Shown here: positions 11,191-23,548 of the stretch, one piece after another
How the letters are laid out: every line of letters starts with the position of its first letter
Numbering within the stretch: the stretch's first letter is position 1
Source: Paulownia fortunei
Lineage: Eukaryota; Streptophyta; Magnoliopsida; Lamiales; Paulowniaceae
Length of the DNA stretch: 64,000 bases
Reading direction: 5' to 3'
Assembly: GCA_019321725.1 (NCBI GenBank)
Contig: CM033108.1
Coordinates: 6,466,060-6,530,059, forward strand
The notes under the pieces: generated by a model
Databases searched by the model: none
The model's input: only the letters and a program-made list of their open reading frames with translations
What the model was told of the DNA's origin: nothing
Program-made: the position numbers and the translations under genes

Positions 11191-13320
11191 TAAAATCACC
11201 CATCTTAATTTATTTTGTCTCTTGTACATATACTAATGGATCTTAACGACAACAAAAATCGATTCAAAATGCTGCTTTAGGGTGGTGATAATGCTATCCA
11301 TAATAACATAAGTTGGATTGCACTTAGCTATGATGAGCTCGAATGCGTTAGTTAGAATAAGAAAAAAGCCGAGTTATTGTAGTTGTGTTGGTTGAATGGT
11401 TGCTGAGCTGATGTATAACACCGTTATTTTGCAAATGCTTATTTTGATGCCGTTAGAAACATCTCGCTGCACTATTACATTTTTTGCGTAAGCATTATAG
11501 ATGATCGTGAAGGATCTTAAGATGCATATGCTGTGAGTAATGCTTGCCTTGGCTTTGAAGCTTGTGTCATCTATTTTCACGTTTAGTGGTACTATTAATA
11601 AATGAGTGTGTGTGTATATGTAGACGGACGGACGTATGTATGTATGTATGTATATTGTGTGTGTGTGTTGTGAGTTGGGGGGGGGGGGGTTGTACAGAAA
11701 GAGACCCATCAGGACTTTCCATATTCCAAAAGTCTGGTGTATTAGTTTATGAGTTAATTTGTGGAGCTCCCATAGGATGACACAACTATTCAAGAAGGTT
11801 TAGATCAATAGGCTTGACTTTACTTTCAGCTCTTCAATGACGAGGTTTAAGTTTTAATGTCGCTTGTCTGATCAGGTTCTATTAAGAAAGATGATAATGA
11901 TGCTCTTAGTAACATCAATTTGAGAGCGAGTGCTGCAACACTTATTGTTGTTGGTTATTTCTGTGTTAATGTTCCTTCCATCTTAGTGTTACTGTAAGAA
12001 CTCTTAATCTGCAAAATTGTATCACATAACTACATAGTACCTTAATCCATGTTATTGGTTTTTGTTCTATTGTGAATGGGGCTAGCCATGCTGGAATGGT
12101 ATGTAAAACGAGGGTAGAGCTCTAATGACTGATTTTATGCTTCCTCCTGTTTTGCAAGAAAACTTGTATTGTTGAGGGTTGGTGAACATTATGTTGGGAA
12201 AAAGTAGGTGTAGTTTAGATGGATGGAAAATTAAGGTCGGGTCAAGAGTATGACTTTTTCTGTTTTTTGTTTTTAAATTAATTTGTTTCACATTGATACT
12301 AGCGAAATTTTGGCAAAATTTCTTCAACTGTACAATCATTCTTCAGATAGAAACACTATAAATTCATGATCAACCAACAAAAATTATTTTTGAAGTTTCT
12401 TAGAACACTTAAATATTAAAAGATAATTATAGGGATGAAAATGAATGAAATCTGTAATCCGAGGAATTTATTTATAATATTAAAAGATTGTTCTTAACAG
12501 ACACACTTGTTGGAAATATATAGCTAATTGAACAGACATGTTTGTTAACTTGGTATTGACTAGAAACGTATGTTTGTTCTTTCAATTAATCAAGCTCGTA
12601 CAGTAGCAGCAGCTTACTAGTGTCACATATCATAGCAATACCACTTGTCACACATTATGATAGAAATGAGAGAAATTAAAATTTTCATATAAAATATTTT
12701 TAATTTATTTCGTATAAAGATATATTCAATGTTTGGGCCCATCCAAATTCAACCCAGTTCGAGGCCGAGGCTAGGCCCGTGGGGCAATGCAATCCATGTA
12801 ACAATGAAAACTAGGTTTTGTTCAACTGAATATCTTTAGAAGCAAATGAAAATGGACTTCACCACAATTTACACAAGTGACATCATGAAAAACATAATTA
12901 CATGTTCAAAAGTAAAATTGAAATAATAGAACCTAAGTGCTGTTCTGACTGGGAAATAATGTAAGAAATTCTAACGTTTGAAGTTAAGATTTTTAACAAT
13001 ATGCATGGAGTGCCAAATCAGGCATAAAGTTGCATAGAAAACTTGTTGTGATTGCTTGTTCTTTTGTTCGGTTTATTTTTATTTTAGAAGAAAATAGTGA
13101 GAAAAAGTTATTTTGGAAGAAGAAGAATGAGTTTTAAGAGTATAATTAAATGTGGAATGAAAGTGAATGATGATAGTTGATGTGATATTTTTTCTATTTT
13201 TGTGAAATGATTATTGAATGTGAGACTTTTAAAAAAAAAAATTATGAAATGGTATTTGGATGTGGATATATTTATGAGAATTTTTTTATTTGTATTTAAG
13301 TATACAATTAATTATAATTT
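11191..13320. other. Intergenic DNA with microsatellites
   Basis: No gene was recognised. A (GTAT)n tract, a (GT)n tract and a run of ten or more G lie at about 11632-11692. The antisense and sense reading frames across this tract are products of the simple repeats. The stretch 11700-13300 holds no identifiable motif or duplicated segment. Confidence 0.4.
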
Positions 13321-13560
13321 ATGTTCATGTTGTCTTACTTATCTATAATATTATATATATATATAAAATCTATACACACAAATAATATATATATTTATAT
13401 GTATGTATTTATATTGTATATTCTTAAATGTGCTTTATTTGAAAATTTTCACTAAAATTTAAATTATACAAAATTGACGTACATCGATCTTCAGAACTTC
13501 TCATATGTACAAATATATATACATATATGGATAAATTACAAATCCTCCCATGTGTTTGAG
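13320..13560. repeat. AT-rich microsatellite stretch
   Basis: Interrupted (TA)n and (ATAT/ATGT)n tracts near 13350-13420 and 13510-13530, within very AT-rich DNA that continues to about 13960 without any gene. Confidence 0.6.
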
Positions 13561-13960
13561 AGGAAAATGTAAGAAAATAAAATTAATGTTAATAAAAAAT
13601 AATTAGGTTAATATGATATTTATAAATTAAATTCTCATATTTTTAATTATATTTTAATAAGTGCTATTTTACACTAATTGTTTTCTTCATTAAAATTTAA
13701 AATAAAAAAATAATTACATCTAATTTTAAATTTATTTTAATAACCAATATTTTTAACCATTATTTGAAAATTCAAAAGTATTATATAATATTTTTATTTT
13801 ATTTTAGTAAATAGTAATCACAATTATTTTTCATTTATAAAAATAAAGAAAACTATATAACATTTTTATGATATTCTTTTAATTTATTTATAATTTTGCA
13901 CTCAATTATATATTTTTGTTCTATTCCTAAAAATAAAAATTAAATTATATCTCTTTATAA

Positions 13961-14455
13961 TTTTCCTTTGCCATTTTTTTTTCTCTCTTTTTTTTTTCTT
14001 CCTTCCTCAACTATCTCCGGCGGTCACCACCACCCACATTGTCTCCTTCTTCTTCTTCTTCTTCTTCTTCTCATAGGTGGTCTTCTTCTTCTCATAGGTG
14101 GTCTTCTTCTTCTCACCGGCGATCTTCTTCTTCCTTCCCTAACCACCAGAACCACCTCCTTCGGCGGTCACCACCACCAGCACTGCCTCCTGCTCTTTCT
14201 TCTTCTCCTCCTCCTTCCCCAACCACCACCACACCCCCACCGATAGTCACCACCTCCTCATCCTCCGTCTTCTTCCACCACCACTGCCTAGCCTCCCCCT
14301 CGGTCAGTCCCCCGCCCAAATCTGTTGCTTCTTCAACCTTGCCCAACCACCACCCACACTGCCTCCTCCTTCTCCTTCTTCTTCTTCCACCACCACTGCC
14401 CAGCCTTCCCCTCGCTCAGTCCCCCGCCCAAATCTGTTGCTTCTTCTAACACACA
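13961..14455. repeat. CT/CCA-rich minisatellite tract
   Basis: The + strand is built from TTCTTC, CACCAC and TCACCGGCG words. The segment ending 'cagtcccccgcccaaatctg' occurs twice, near 14305-14325 and 14418-14438, as part of a unit of about 110 bp. The three shorter units with 'ctcataggtggtcttcttct' lie at 14070-14120. The long Ser/Pro/Leu-rich frames in all phases are products of composition, not genes. The complementary strand has many G-runs. Confidence 0.7.
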
Positions 14456-14482
14456 GTTCTTCAAAACCCCCCAAATCTGTAA

Positions 14483-14521
14483 TGAGTATATATATATATA
14501 TGTATATTTGTATATATATAG
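14483..14521. repeat. (TA)n microsatellite
   Basis: Two (TA)n runs interrupted by TGTATATTTG. Confidence 0.85.
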
Positions 14522-15069
14522 AGTTGTCGTATCATTTACATTAGCATCACTGTTAAAATCAGAAGAACAAGCCAATTTTGTCCATAAAATCTATGAAATG
14601 TAGATTTTCTTCAATAAATGGGTTGCAAAAGTTTGAGAAAGTGAGATGTGCCAAATGGGGGTTTTTCTATAAATTCTCACAACCAAGCACACTTTCTGAA
14701 AAAAATTCATTGGGGGAGAGAATTCTGGCAAAAAAATTCATACACTGCCTTAACTTGTTCCTACATCTTTACCATATCAAACTTCTCTTTATCAAGCTCT
14801 ACTTGGCAATTTCAGAAAGGATATGAGAATTATGTGGGCAACTACTTCATTAGTTGCTGTACCTAAACATCCATTTTAGATCCTTTTCTCTAATTTATAT
14901 TTTATCATAAATTTCATTTTATGGATACAAAACACAACTAAGTGTTTGACTTGAAATAAAAAATAAAATATTAATTTGAAATGAATAATATCAATCAAGT
15001 TTGAATCAGTGTAGGTGTGTTGTCTTGACAAGCAATTGGATTTGTGTACATTGTAAGAGTTGGCATCAG

Positions 15070-15084
15070 CAGTTATTCTACTTT
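15070..15084. repeat. SINE target-site duplication (left)
   Basis: The sequence cagttattctacttt is identical to 15431-15445 and borders the poly(T) end of the SINE. Confidence 0.88.
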
Positions 15085-15430
15085 TTTTTTTTTTTTTTTT
15101 ATAATCAGATTCCTAACTTGCGCTAGACTAATTTTGGACCTTCTACACACTTGTTCCTAGCACTTAGGAGGGGGTAAATTGCGGGATATGCCTCAATCAA
15201 CACCCAAGTTTCCAATAAGAACTGTACAACTGTACACTTCTGCGCACAAGGAGCCCAACCCACAATGATCGCTCGAGACACCTCAGTCGCAGGGTCCCAC
15301 TGACAGCCCAGTGATTGCTTCATACTGAAATGCATCCGCAGGTTCCCACCAGAATTCGAACCCCCACCCTGCCGCTGAAAGCAAGTTCAAGTCAATTGTT
15401 CCGCCAGTTGAGCTGTGCCCCGGGGGACAA
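15085..15430 (-). mobile_element. tRNA-derived SINE
   Basis: On the - strand the element begins near 15430 and ends in a poly(A) tail (the T-run at 15085-15101 on the + strand). It has an RNA polymerase III A box (CAGCTCAACTGGCGG, about 15400-15414) and a B box (GGTTCGAATTC, about 15352-15363), as in plant tRNA-derived SINEs. It is flanked by a perfect 15-bp direct repeat, cagttattctacttt, at 15070-15084 and 15431-15445, the expected product of LINE-machinery integration. It has no coding capacity. The clean duplication suggests a fairly recent insertion. The SINE family is not assigned. Confidence 0.88.
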
Positions 15431-15445
15431 CAGTTATTCTACTTT
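15431..15445. repeat. SINE target-site duplication (right)
   Basis: The sequence cagttattctacttt, the partner of 15070-15084, follows the SINE head immediately. Confidence 0.88.
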
Positions 15446-15720
15446 AGTTAATGTGTTGTTATTGATTAAATGAATCTGCAAAAGAATAGTAATCTACAAT
15501 TAATGCAATATGATATAAGAAGATCCTTTGGAAATGATGTTTTTTAACATATAATAAATGCAAAAAATAAAATAAAATAAGAGATTTTATGGCTAACCAA
15601 CATCAATAGAAATTGGTTTATTATGGTCCTTCGCCCATGTTAACCAAGAAAAAAAATAGTTACCATTGCTTTTACTAGATCAGTTTTCATAAAGCTATCA
15701 AATTTTAATTTTACTCTTTA

Positions 15721-17686
15721 ATAATTTTTTAACGAACATAGAGCGAGTAAGAGTCGATCCTATGAGAATCAAAGGTAATTGATTTACTATCGATTTACTA
15801 ACTAAGAAATTTGACATTAAAATTACTAAACTTAAACTAAAACTCAACAAGTAAACTTTATAAATAAACAACAAATGATTGAGGGATTGAATTGATTAAC
15901 TAAGTCACACAAATTAAAACTAATTAAAATGCAAAGTAATGAAAATTAAAACAATAAGCATCAAGTAGTTAAAGGAGGTTGAGGTTTTCTTCGCCGCCAC
16001 TGGACAATGGATTATAATTTCATATCAATATTATTAATAACTTTCCATTGAAATTATCAACCGTAGGTAATAACAAGCTCTACTACCCTGATTTTTTCTT
16101 AATTGCTCGTTAAGTAGAACAAGCTCCCTCCTACCTAATTCTCTACCCATCAAATAATCTAAAACAAACTTCTGTATTTAATGCAATGAATGCATTAAAA
16201 CAAGAAAGATAAATTGATATAAGCAACAACCACACAAGTTCAGGTCATTCAACTTAGGTTATGTTTTCATAATTTACTACACACGTTAAAAAATTTAAGA
16301 CAATTACGGATCTAAAATCTCTAATCTAGTTGTAGAAATTTCTCAAACTCAATTTGGTTGTGCACCCAAACAAAGCAAGAAAATACTCATTAAGACATTA
16401 AATATAGAAAAATATAAACCACTTTAATTAGAAAGTTGATTAACAATACCAAATATTTAATTATAAGAACCCATGTATAGGGTTTTGAAATTACCATCAA
16501 TCAAAAAGAAATTCTAGCATAACATGATAAAAAATAACAGAAAAATTAAAACTAACAACATTGGGAGCCAAAGAAATTTAAAGGTTGAAGAAGATAGTTA
16601 AGGTTGATGATGGATTATGAATATCTCCTCCTCCAAGCCTCTTTCATTTCATCTTTCTTGATGCCCAAGACCCCAAAATTACTTCAAAAGGTGAATGAAT
16701 TATAGAGAGTGAGTGAGAGATGGTGTGTGTATTGAGAGAATAATATGTGAGAAAAGTGTGAGATGGTGTGTGTAAATTTGTTGTAGAGTGTGTAATGTGT
16801 ATTGTGATTTTAGAAATCACAAGAGTGTATATATGGATATGTATAATGTATTATATGTATAATGTATTATATGTATCTAGTATATATATATCCAAAAATA
16901 TATCAAAAGGTGTGAAGGGGCACAACTTGTCACCACTTCAAGTAAAATGAATCAATTTTGTTACATGGATGATACCTAAACGCCCTATTTTGGCTCCTAT
17001 GCGCCATTTGCTCTATTTTTTATATCTAGGCATCCTGTTTTGGCACCTAAACGCCGTGCCCTCAATTTTCTTTGGTGCCTAGGCACCATGTTTTAATGCC
17101 TAGGTGCGGTTGCCACAATTTTTCTTCTTCACTTCAATATTTTAACACTGTTCAACTCATTTCAATTAGTTTTTGACATATTTTTAGATGAATTGACTTT
17201 TAATATCTTCATAATAATTGTAATCCTATCTGTTAACTTTCTTTAACCACTTGAATAAGATCTATATCATATTTGTAGAGAAAGTTATGCCAAAAATATG
17301 AAAATTGTCATATCTGGAAGTTTCAGTGCACTTTTGACTTTTTAACCGAATTTTTCTCTTTGAAATCAATTGAATTGAGATAAATTATTAACATAAAAGT
17401 TATAGATCTATCACTCACTTATCTTTCCAATAAACTAAAAATCAGGTCAATAGGATTTTGGATCAGAAATATATGCCCAATATACAAAAATTGCCGTAGT
17501 GCCATCGTGTCAATGTAATTTGGCTCAAAAATGCTTGTTTCAAATTCGTTTTGTTACATTTTCGATTTTTTGATTTTCAAACTCCTATCACAAACAAAAT
17601 ATTAATAAAAAATTAATATTAACAAGAATAAAGCGAGGAAGATATAGAAAAATTGATACAAAATATGTAAAAATATGCACTTATCA
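15721..17686 (-). repeat. Non-coding LTR-like repeat of about 2 kb
   Basis: On the - strand this begins TGATAAGTGCATATTTTTAC (17686 leftward), a start I associate with widespread non-coding plant LTR-retrotransposon derivatives. Near its other end it carries a 'gatcgactcttactcgc' phrase like the Gypsy LTR/leader junction. A 5-bp word, cttta, flanks both proposed ends (15716-15720 and 17687-17691), but such a short AT word could be chance. No ORF is present; the frame at 16768-16950 is low complexity. Boundaries are tentative. Confidence 0.4.
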
Positions 17687-17691
17687 CTTTA

Positions 17692-18585
17692 TGCATGGGA
17701 TAACAAAAAATTTCTTTCTTCTTAGAATGTTTTTAAATAACTTTCATTACAGTTCATATGAAAAGTAGCACACCCTGTTTAGTACTAGTGCAACCTTAAA
17801 ATTTTCCATTGTTGAAAATAACTACTTATATGATCATGTACTGCAATTTACATGAATATTGCTTGCTGTTGATCATGTTTATGATTTTGATTTTAGCTTT
17901 CTCTGGTAGAAACAATTTTCAAGACAAGCAAAAAAAAAACCAAAATTACGCTCAACTAAAAAAATTCTTATCTTGAAGCCTATATATTTTTTTATCTCAA
18001 TTTGATAATCCCAAAAACCAATACAATCCCCAAGACTTTTATTAAAAATATTGAAAATGACAACTCTCAACGAAAAGAAAATTAAACGTGGCCTTAGCAT
18101 CCATCTATGTTGATAATGGCCAGCTAGAAAATCTTTAAACTATTGAAGAGTAGAAGATTTGAAGCTCAAGCCGAGAAAAAACACAGAAAAAACTAGATTG
18201 GGAAGGATTTTCAAGTTTCAAAGGATTAGATTAGTTTAAAAATTATAAAACAATAATATCTTTCTTGTCTTAGATCTATGGATGTGCAACACATATACGT
18301 TCTCATTTGGACAAAATTGTTGTTTCCTACTTTCATATTTGGATTATGATATAGTAAGCATTGTTCTACTTCAATAATTTCTTTGTCGATTGGATCTGAT
18401 TGACAAGAAACAATCCTTTAAATACAATAAAACTTTTTTGTGTATATCTCCAAATTGTGAGCCTGTAAGGAGGAACACTGTCACATCCTTTAAGCTGATT
18501 TGTGCATCCTTGAAAGAATTCAAGAATTGATCGTCAGTAATATATTTTAAACTAATTTGTAAGTGATGGATATCTAAACTTTCCA
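17692..18585. other. No gene seen
   Basis: AT-rich intergenic DNA. Two short antisense frames (17879-18100 and 18371-18586) lack any recognised domain, start context or neighbours, and I do not call them genes. Confidence 0.35.
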
Positions 18586-19500
18586 TTTGGGATTATATAG
18601 AATGCTAATTATATTGCATAATTGTTTTATATTTCTTTTACAGATAGCCTTAGATATTATGTTTTCTTTCAATAAGTGGAAACTCTTATCACTTCTTAAT
18701 TGTATACTCTTTTTCCAAATATGCAAAACATATTGTTATCCTTTTGGAAGTATTAAATTACAAACGTTATTAAGTGATGGAGGCAGGAAACTATTTCAGT
18801 TTCTGAATTAAACAAAAAAAAAAAAAATAGTGAGTTTCTCTTATTTAATAATCCAGATATTTTTCTTTACTTATTGGACAGAAATAGTTGAATTATTTTA
18901 TACCCTTCTAACTGTTGAACGAGCTATAGAATATGTCACGTGAATTGTGTTTTGACTTTAACATAAAGAATGATAAATAATTAAAAGAAATAGGAAAATT
19001 CATATTTTTTTTTCTGAGTAATTACCAGGTCTACCAATGATTATTTGACTTCTCTTCAAAATTATTTGACAATAATTTGAGACACAAAAAATGTTTAGAT
19101 ATTTGTCAATGCACATGTGATGTATACTTAGTTCCTTTGGTCCTGGTCTAGTAACTCAGGTCGGCATGCCCTGGAGTCTTCAATCGATTGTTCAATAATT
19201 CAACTGTCAAAGTTTGGGTAGCAAAGTGAATTAATTGAAATCTTTTTAGTAAATTAAAACTATAATATTATCGGCCCTTGAGTGAATTTTATCTCAAAAA
19301 AGTCAAAAACTTGAAAATAAGAGGAAAGCAAGTTTCCGACTATCTTAGATAATAAGAGTGATTCTTAGATCTTTTTTTCAGTCATAGATGTATTAACATA
19401 GTCTTTGTAGGGGGCGCAATTGAAGCTGGAGTTGGCAAACAACCAACTATCTTAGGCTAATAGGGAATCGCATAAGAATTTATTAAAAGATGAAGTTATC
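18586..19500 (+). repeat. SWEET upstream flank, copy A (no gene attached)
   Basis: This segment is similar to the DNA upstream of the intact SWEET gene. It shares the 'acagatagccttagatat' word, 'aataagtgg...aaactc', 'ttaagtgatggaggcaggaa', the 'taataatccagatattttt' block and the CACGTG hexamer (18937-18942) in the same order as copies B (22.04 kb), C (50.85 kb) and D (54.25/55.4 kb). Similarity to copy C continues further, through the 'gtcaaagtttgggtagcaaagtg' part and the 'ggctaatagggaatcgcataag' part near 19450. It stops near 19500, and no SWEET exon follows, so it is an orphan flank. Confidence 0.75.
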
Positions 19501-20095
19501 CACGAGCCATTGGAGGCCACGTCGACGAATTCTTCCGTGGTGAAAGAAAGGAGGAGGAGAAAAGTTTGGTCTATCTTTGGGTTTATTTTCCTAAAATATT
19601 TTTTTTTCTCCCAAAAAGAAAATGTATTTGGAGATGGTTGTTTTGGGGAAATACGTTTCCATTACTCTTTTATTCACATTGGATAGGTAAAAAAATTATT
19701 GTTTAATTTGTTAATGGATCTTAGTTATTTTTAAATTGATAGAATATTATATCAAACATTAATGATGTAAGTCCTAACAAAATATTGATTACATATCTTA
19801 AAAATGGCATTTATATATCTATATGAGTATTTTCAATTTCCAACTATGATTGAAAATATTAAAAATAAAATAAATGGTGTTTTCTGTTTATCTTATCAAA
19901 TTTTTTTTAAGAAAATAAAAGAATATTATCACTATGTGATACTTTACTCATTGCGAAATAAATACTCCTTCACTATTTCGTGTATAATTATATCTCCTCC
20001 CTTAAGGGTTGAGGCATTTTCAAGGGTTTTTTTTAAGAAAAAGAGTACAACAAATACAATTTAGTGTTCTAACTATCAAAATATGAAAAATTGTA
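19501..20095. other. No gene seen
   Basis: AT-rich DNA between the orphan flank and the inverted segment. The + strand frame 19804-20064 has no recognisable features. Confidence 0.35.
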
Positions 20096-20097
20096 AA

Positions 20098-20335
20098 TAA
20101 AGGGACTCTAAGTTTCTTGATTCGTTCTTCTTCTCAAACAAAAGTGGAAGATCTATGAAACTTGGATGAATGGAAAATTTGAAAGAATATAATTTGGAAG
20201 AAGCCCAACTTGCAAAACTTGGAGGACTTGGATGAGTGAAAAAGGTGGTAGTAGTAATAGTATTAGGAGAGCTTGTACTTTCACTTTAAAGTATGTTACC
20301 AAACAATTTTCTTTAACGCCGGGAGAATATTGCAG
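20098..20335 (-). repeat. Segment inverted relative to 52.1-52.35 kb
   Basis: The reverse complement of this segment aligns with 52110-52345. Shared words include the 'cttccacttttgtttgagaag' part, 'tttccattcatccaagtt', 'catccaagtcctccaag' and the 'attctcccggcgttaaa' counterpart. Both lie just downstream of orphan flanks A and C. The neighbouring words 'ggctctcacagaagattgg' (20.40 kb) and 'aatatgtggaacttgagaga' (20.68 kb) match 53.43-53.50 kb in direct orientation, so only this piece is inverted. Confidence 0.7.
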
Positions 20336-21150
20336 CTTGTAGTTGTATGTATATATATTTGTAAGGAGAAAAACATCTTGCAAACAATTCCTTTTAGCAT
20401 CGGCTCTCACAGAAGATTGGAGAATCTTGCATTATTGGAAATAGGGCTAATTATAAAAATTATTCTTGGGTTTAGTTTAAATATAAAAAAAATTAGTTAT
20501 TTTTTGAAATTATAAATACCCTTTTAAGGTTTGTTTTTATTCTACAATACTCCCTCCATAGGTGTAATTTGTAAATTAAAAATAAATATAAGAAAATATT
20601 TTTAATTTTAAACTTAGAAAAACTTTTTTATAAATAACTAAATCTTAAAAATATATTTTTTTAATTCACCCTTGACAATATGTGGAACTTGAGAGATTTG
20701 TAGTACCAGAACTTGAACATGAATTTACACATCCCCGAGTGGAAATTTCAAAATTACATAGTGGGCCTACCCCTTTTATGTAGGCACCAGCCAATGTTTT
20801 TATCATGAAACTTAAAAAAAATCGTTTGGGAATTTAAATGAAATTCTCAACTATTTACTGGACTTGTACAGGTACCGTTGGACAATTCTGGCATAATTTG
20901 CTGTCAAATAAAAATAATTTTTTTACAATTTACTTAAATAAGCCTAGAATTTTAAAACTCAAATTTCTATATGGGCTTTGAATTAGAAGCCACTTCCACA
21001 ACCTGAAATAAAAAAAATAAAGTTTAGATATAATTAATCAATAGGAAAAATTCCAAAAAATTATCCTGTAGGTTGGCCTATAGAGATTTGGTCCTCTAAT
21101 TTATCCTATTATCAATTTTAGGACAATATATTTTAAAAATTAACAAATTT
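20336..21150. other. Intergenic DNA, no gene
   Basis: The only structure seen is short direct matches to 53.43-53.50 kb (near 20.40 and 20.68 kb) and a possible single Stowaway-like end (actccctccatagg near 20549). No coding region is recognised. Confidence 0.4.
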
Positions 21151-21823
21151 GATCTTTTTTTCAATGAAAAATTTAATTTTCACCTGTAATTACTGACATG
21201 AAAACCAACGAAACTTGATGACTTAGACTCCAATTTAAAAATTTATAAGTTTTTGAAGAAAAATCAATTGATGTGGCAACTATATGGACAAATTTAATTG
21301 GAAATTCCCTCCCTCCATGGAGTAAGGCCAGTTGGGTGGGGTCGTGGTAGGTATAACTGGGGTGTTGGGGTGGTTGGTTCTTCTGGTGGAATACTGACGG
21401 TAGGCATCGATGGTGGACAGGTGGCGACGAATCTAGAGCAAGGATGAAGTGGGCTGGTTGTAAGGTGGGATGGGGGTGGTTGGTTGAAGGGGAGAACAAG
21501 AAGATTTTGTTTTCTTTTTTTATTTGTAAATGTCAAAAATATGATAAATTGATTAAAATTAAAAAATGTTTCATATTTTTAAGTTTATTTACTTGTATTT
21601 CTTTTTTCCTTTATTATTATTTTTTTATTATTTATCCATCTAAAGGGAGGAATTCACGTTTTCCTTCAAATTTGTTGATATAATTGCCACATCACTTAAT
21701 TTTTCCTCTAAAATTTTTAAATTCCCAAATTGAAGTTGATATCAGGAAGTTTTGATGGCTTTTAGTGCCATATAAGTAATTATGAATGAAAATTGAATTT
21801 TTCCAAAAAAAAAACAAAAGATC
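21151..21823. mobile_element. Candidate non-autonomous TIR element with G-rich core
   Basis: The two ends form an imperfect inverted repeat of about 45 bp. The left side reads gatctttttttcaatgaaaa then atttaattttcacctgtaat. The right side, reverse-complemented, reads gatcttttg, a run of T, then gaaaaattcaattttcattc and ataattac. The core (21300-21500) is a G-rich tract with GGTGGTTGG words. No transposase is present. A MULE-type MITE is one possibility; no target duplication was resolved. Confidence 0.45.
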
Positions 21824-22388
21824 AAAATTTTATGCATATGATCATGTAGTGTCTCAACGGGTGGGTCTTGTATTTATATAGTTCCTAGTCCCACGTATAT
21901 ATTTGTGAGAGAGAGAGACACAAAGAAAAGAAAAGAAAAGAAAAAAATACAGAAACATAATGAGTGATAGTCGCACAAAAAAGAATCAAAAAACCAACTA
22001 GCCAAGCACCATTAGACCCACCTAATAGTGTTGATTTTGGCATGTTATATAGATAATTATATTGCGTAATTCTTTTATATTTCTTTGACAGATAGCCTTA
22101 GATATATATTTTTTTTCCCAATAAGTGGAGAAACTCTATCACCTCTTAATTATATAATGTTTTTCCAAGTATGCAAACATATGGTCATCTTTTTGCTAGT
22201 ATTATATTAAAAATGTCATTAAGTGGTGGGGCAGGAAAGGATTTCCGTATCTAAATTAAACAAAATAAAAATAAAAATAGAGAATTTCTCTTATTTAATA
22301 ATCCAGATATTTTCCTTTACTCATTTGACAGAAATAGTTGAAATATTTTATATCCTTCTCTATCTGGGGATCGAGCTATAGAATATAT

Positions 22389-22394
22389 CACGTG
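22389..22394. promoter_or_regulatory. Conserved G-box hexamer (flank B)
   Basis: CACGTG, followed by aaatgtg. The same hexamer occupies the equivalent position in the other flanks at 18937-18942, 51146-51151 and 55540-55545. Plant bZIP/bHLH factors bind this core; its role here is inferred. Confidence 0.4.
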
Positions 22395-23542
22395 AAATGT
22401 GTTTTCACTTTGACATAAAGAATGATAAAAAAAAAAAAAAAACAAGGCTTATGCATTATTAATTAATCACCGAAATTTTATATTCTTTCTGAGTAAATTA
22501 CCAATTATGCCCATGATTATTTGGCTTGTCTTCAAAAATTATTTTGACAATAGTTTGAGGCATAAAAAAATGTTTACATATTTGCTTAAAAAGAAATTTT
22601 TTCGTCGATATCGTTTATTTGTTAATATAATAAAATTTGGCTAACAACCAAATATTTAAGGCTAATAGGGAATTGCATAAGGTTTCTGTAAAAATGAATA
22701 AGGGATTCTAAGATGAACTGTGGTGGAAATCTGCATACGATCATTAAAATTTTATTTGGGTTATCAGGGACGTACGTGTGTTACCAATACTTAGTAACTT
22801 ATCTTGTGTTATTTTGATAATTATTGGTATAATTCTAAACAATTTTCATGATTAATAATCATGAAATTTGCAAAAATTTAGTTCTCTTCTAGTTAGTCAT
22901 GGTAAAAAAATTCATATTTTTGTACTTATTTTTTTTATTTTTCACATTAGAATTTGCCACTAATTGCTTTTTGTAGAAAAAAAGGTTATATATCATTTTT
23001 CTGTTCTTTGAATAAGCCATAATGCTTGATATCGATCTTTTCATTAAGAAAAAAAATTGAATTGAATGGACATTGCATTATGCTTCTTCATAAATTGTTC
23101 ATGAATAAATTTATACGTAGTATACTGAATTTAGTATGTAATATTTTACACTTTATACCCTTCCCCTCGCATATAATTCCAGTTTATTGTTCCTATTCCT
23201 TTTTTTAATTGTTTTAAAATAAAATTTTATTTTTTAAAATAATTTTTTTCCCTCAAAAATCTCTCTCACTCTTAAAGGAGTGATGTGATTCACTAACTAT
23301 TTGTCACTAGTTTAAATAACACAAGTGTAAAAATATTTAAAAATTTTAGTTTTTCAATTTTCTTCTAAAATTTCGAGTCAAATTATATTATTTGTATATA
23401 TAGTTCATTGAACAATTAAGTCCTGTACTTCATTTTTTTGTTTTTAGCTTTTTGATTGCTAAATCATTAGGGATTAGATAGTCATTTCCATGCATCACAT
23501 CACTTATTTAGGAGCATTTCTTGATAATAAATTTTTCGTCTC

Positions 23543-23548
23543 TATAAA
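23543..23548 (+). promoter_or_regulatory. TATA box of SWEET gene 1
   Basis: TATAAA within ctctataaaacctg, 91 bases before the start codon, leaving room for a 5' leader of about 55-60 nt. The same element is conserved before copy 3 at 57885-57890. Confidence 0.7.

Noticed and set aside
11374..11793. 139-codon antisense frame
   Set aside because: Much of it is translation of (GT)n and G-run microsatellites; no domain.
14039..14449. Long Ser/Pro-rich reading frames in several phases
   Set aside because: They are produced by TTC/CCA/CAC simple repeats; all phases on both strands are open, which points to composition rather than coding.
15340..15430. Possible tRNA gene
   Set aside because: The A and B boxes belong to a SINE: the element is about 346 bp, ends in poly(A), is flanked by a 15-bp duplication, and no cloverleaf of normal length is evident.
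18371..18586. 71-codon antisense frame with a repeated QISLK word
   Set aside because: No family match, no splice or promoter evidence, and it abuts the SWEET flank repeat.
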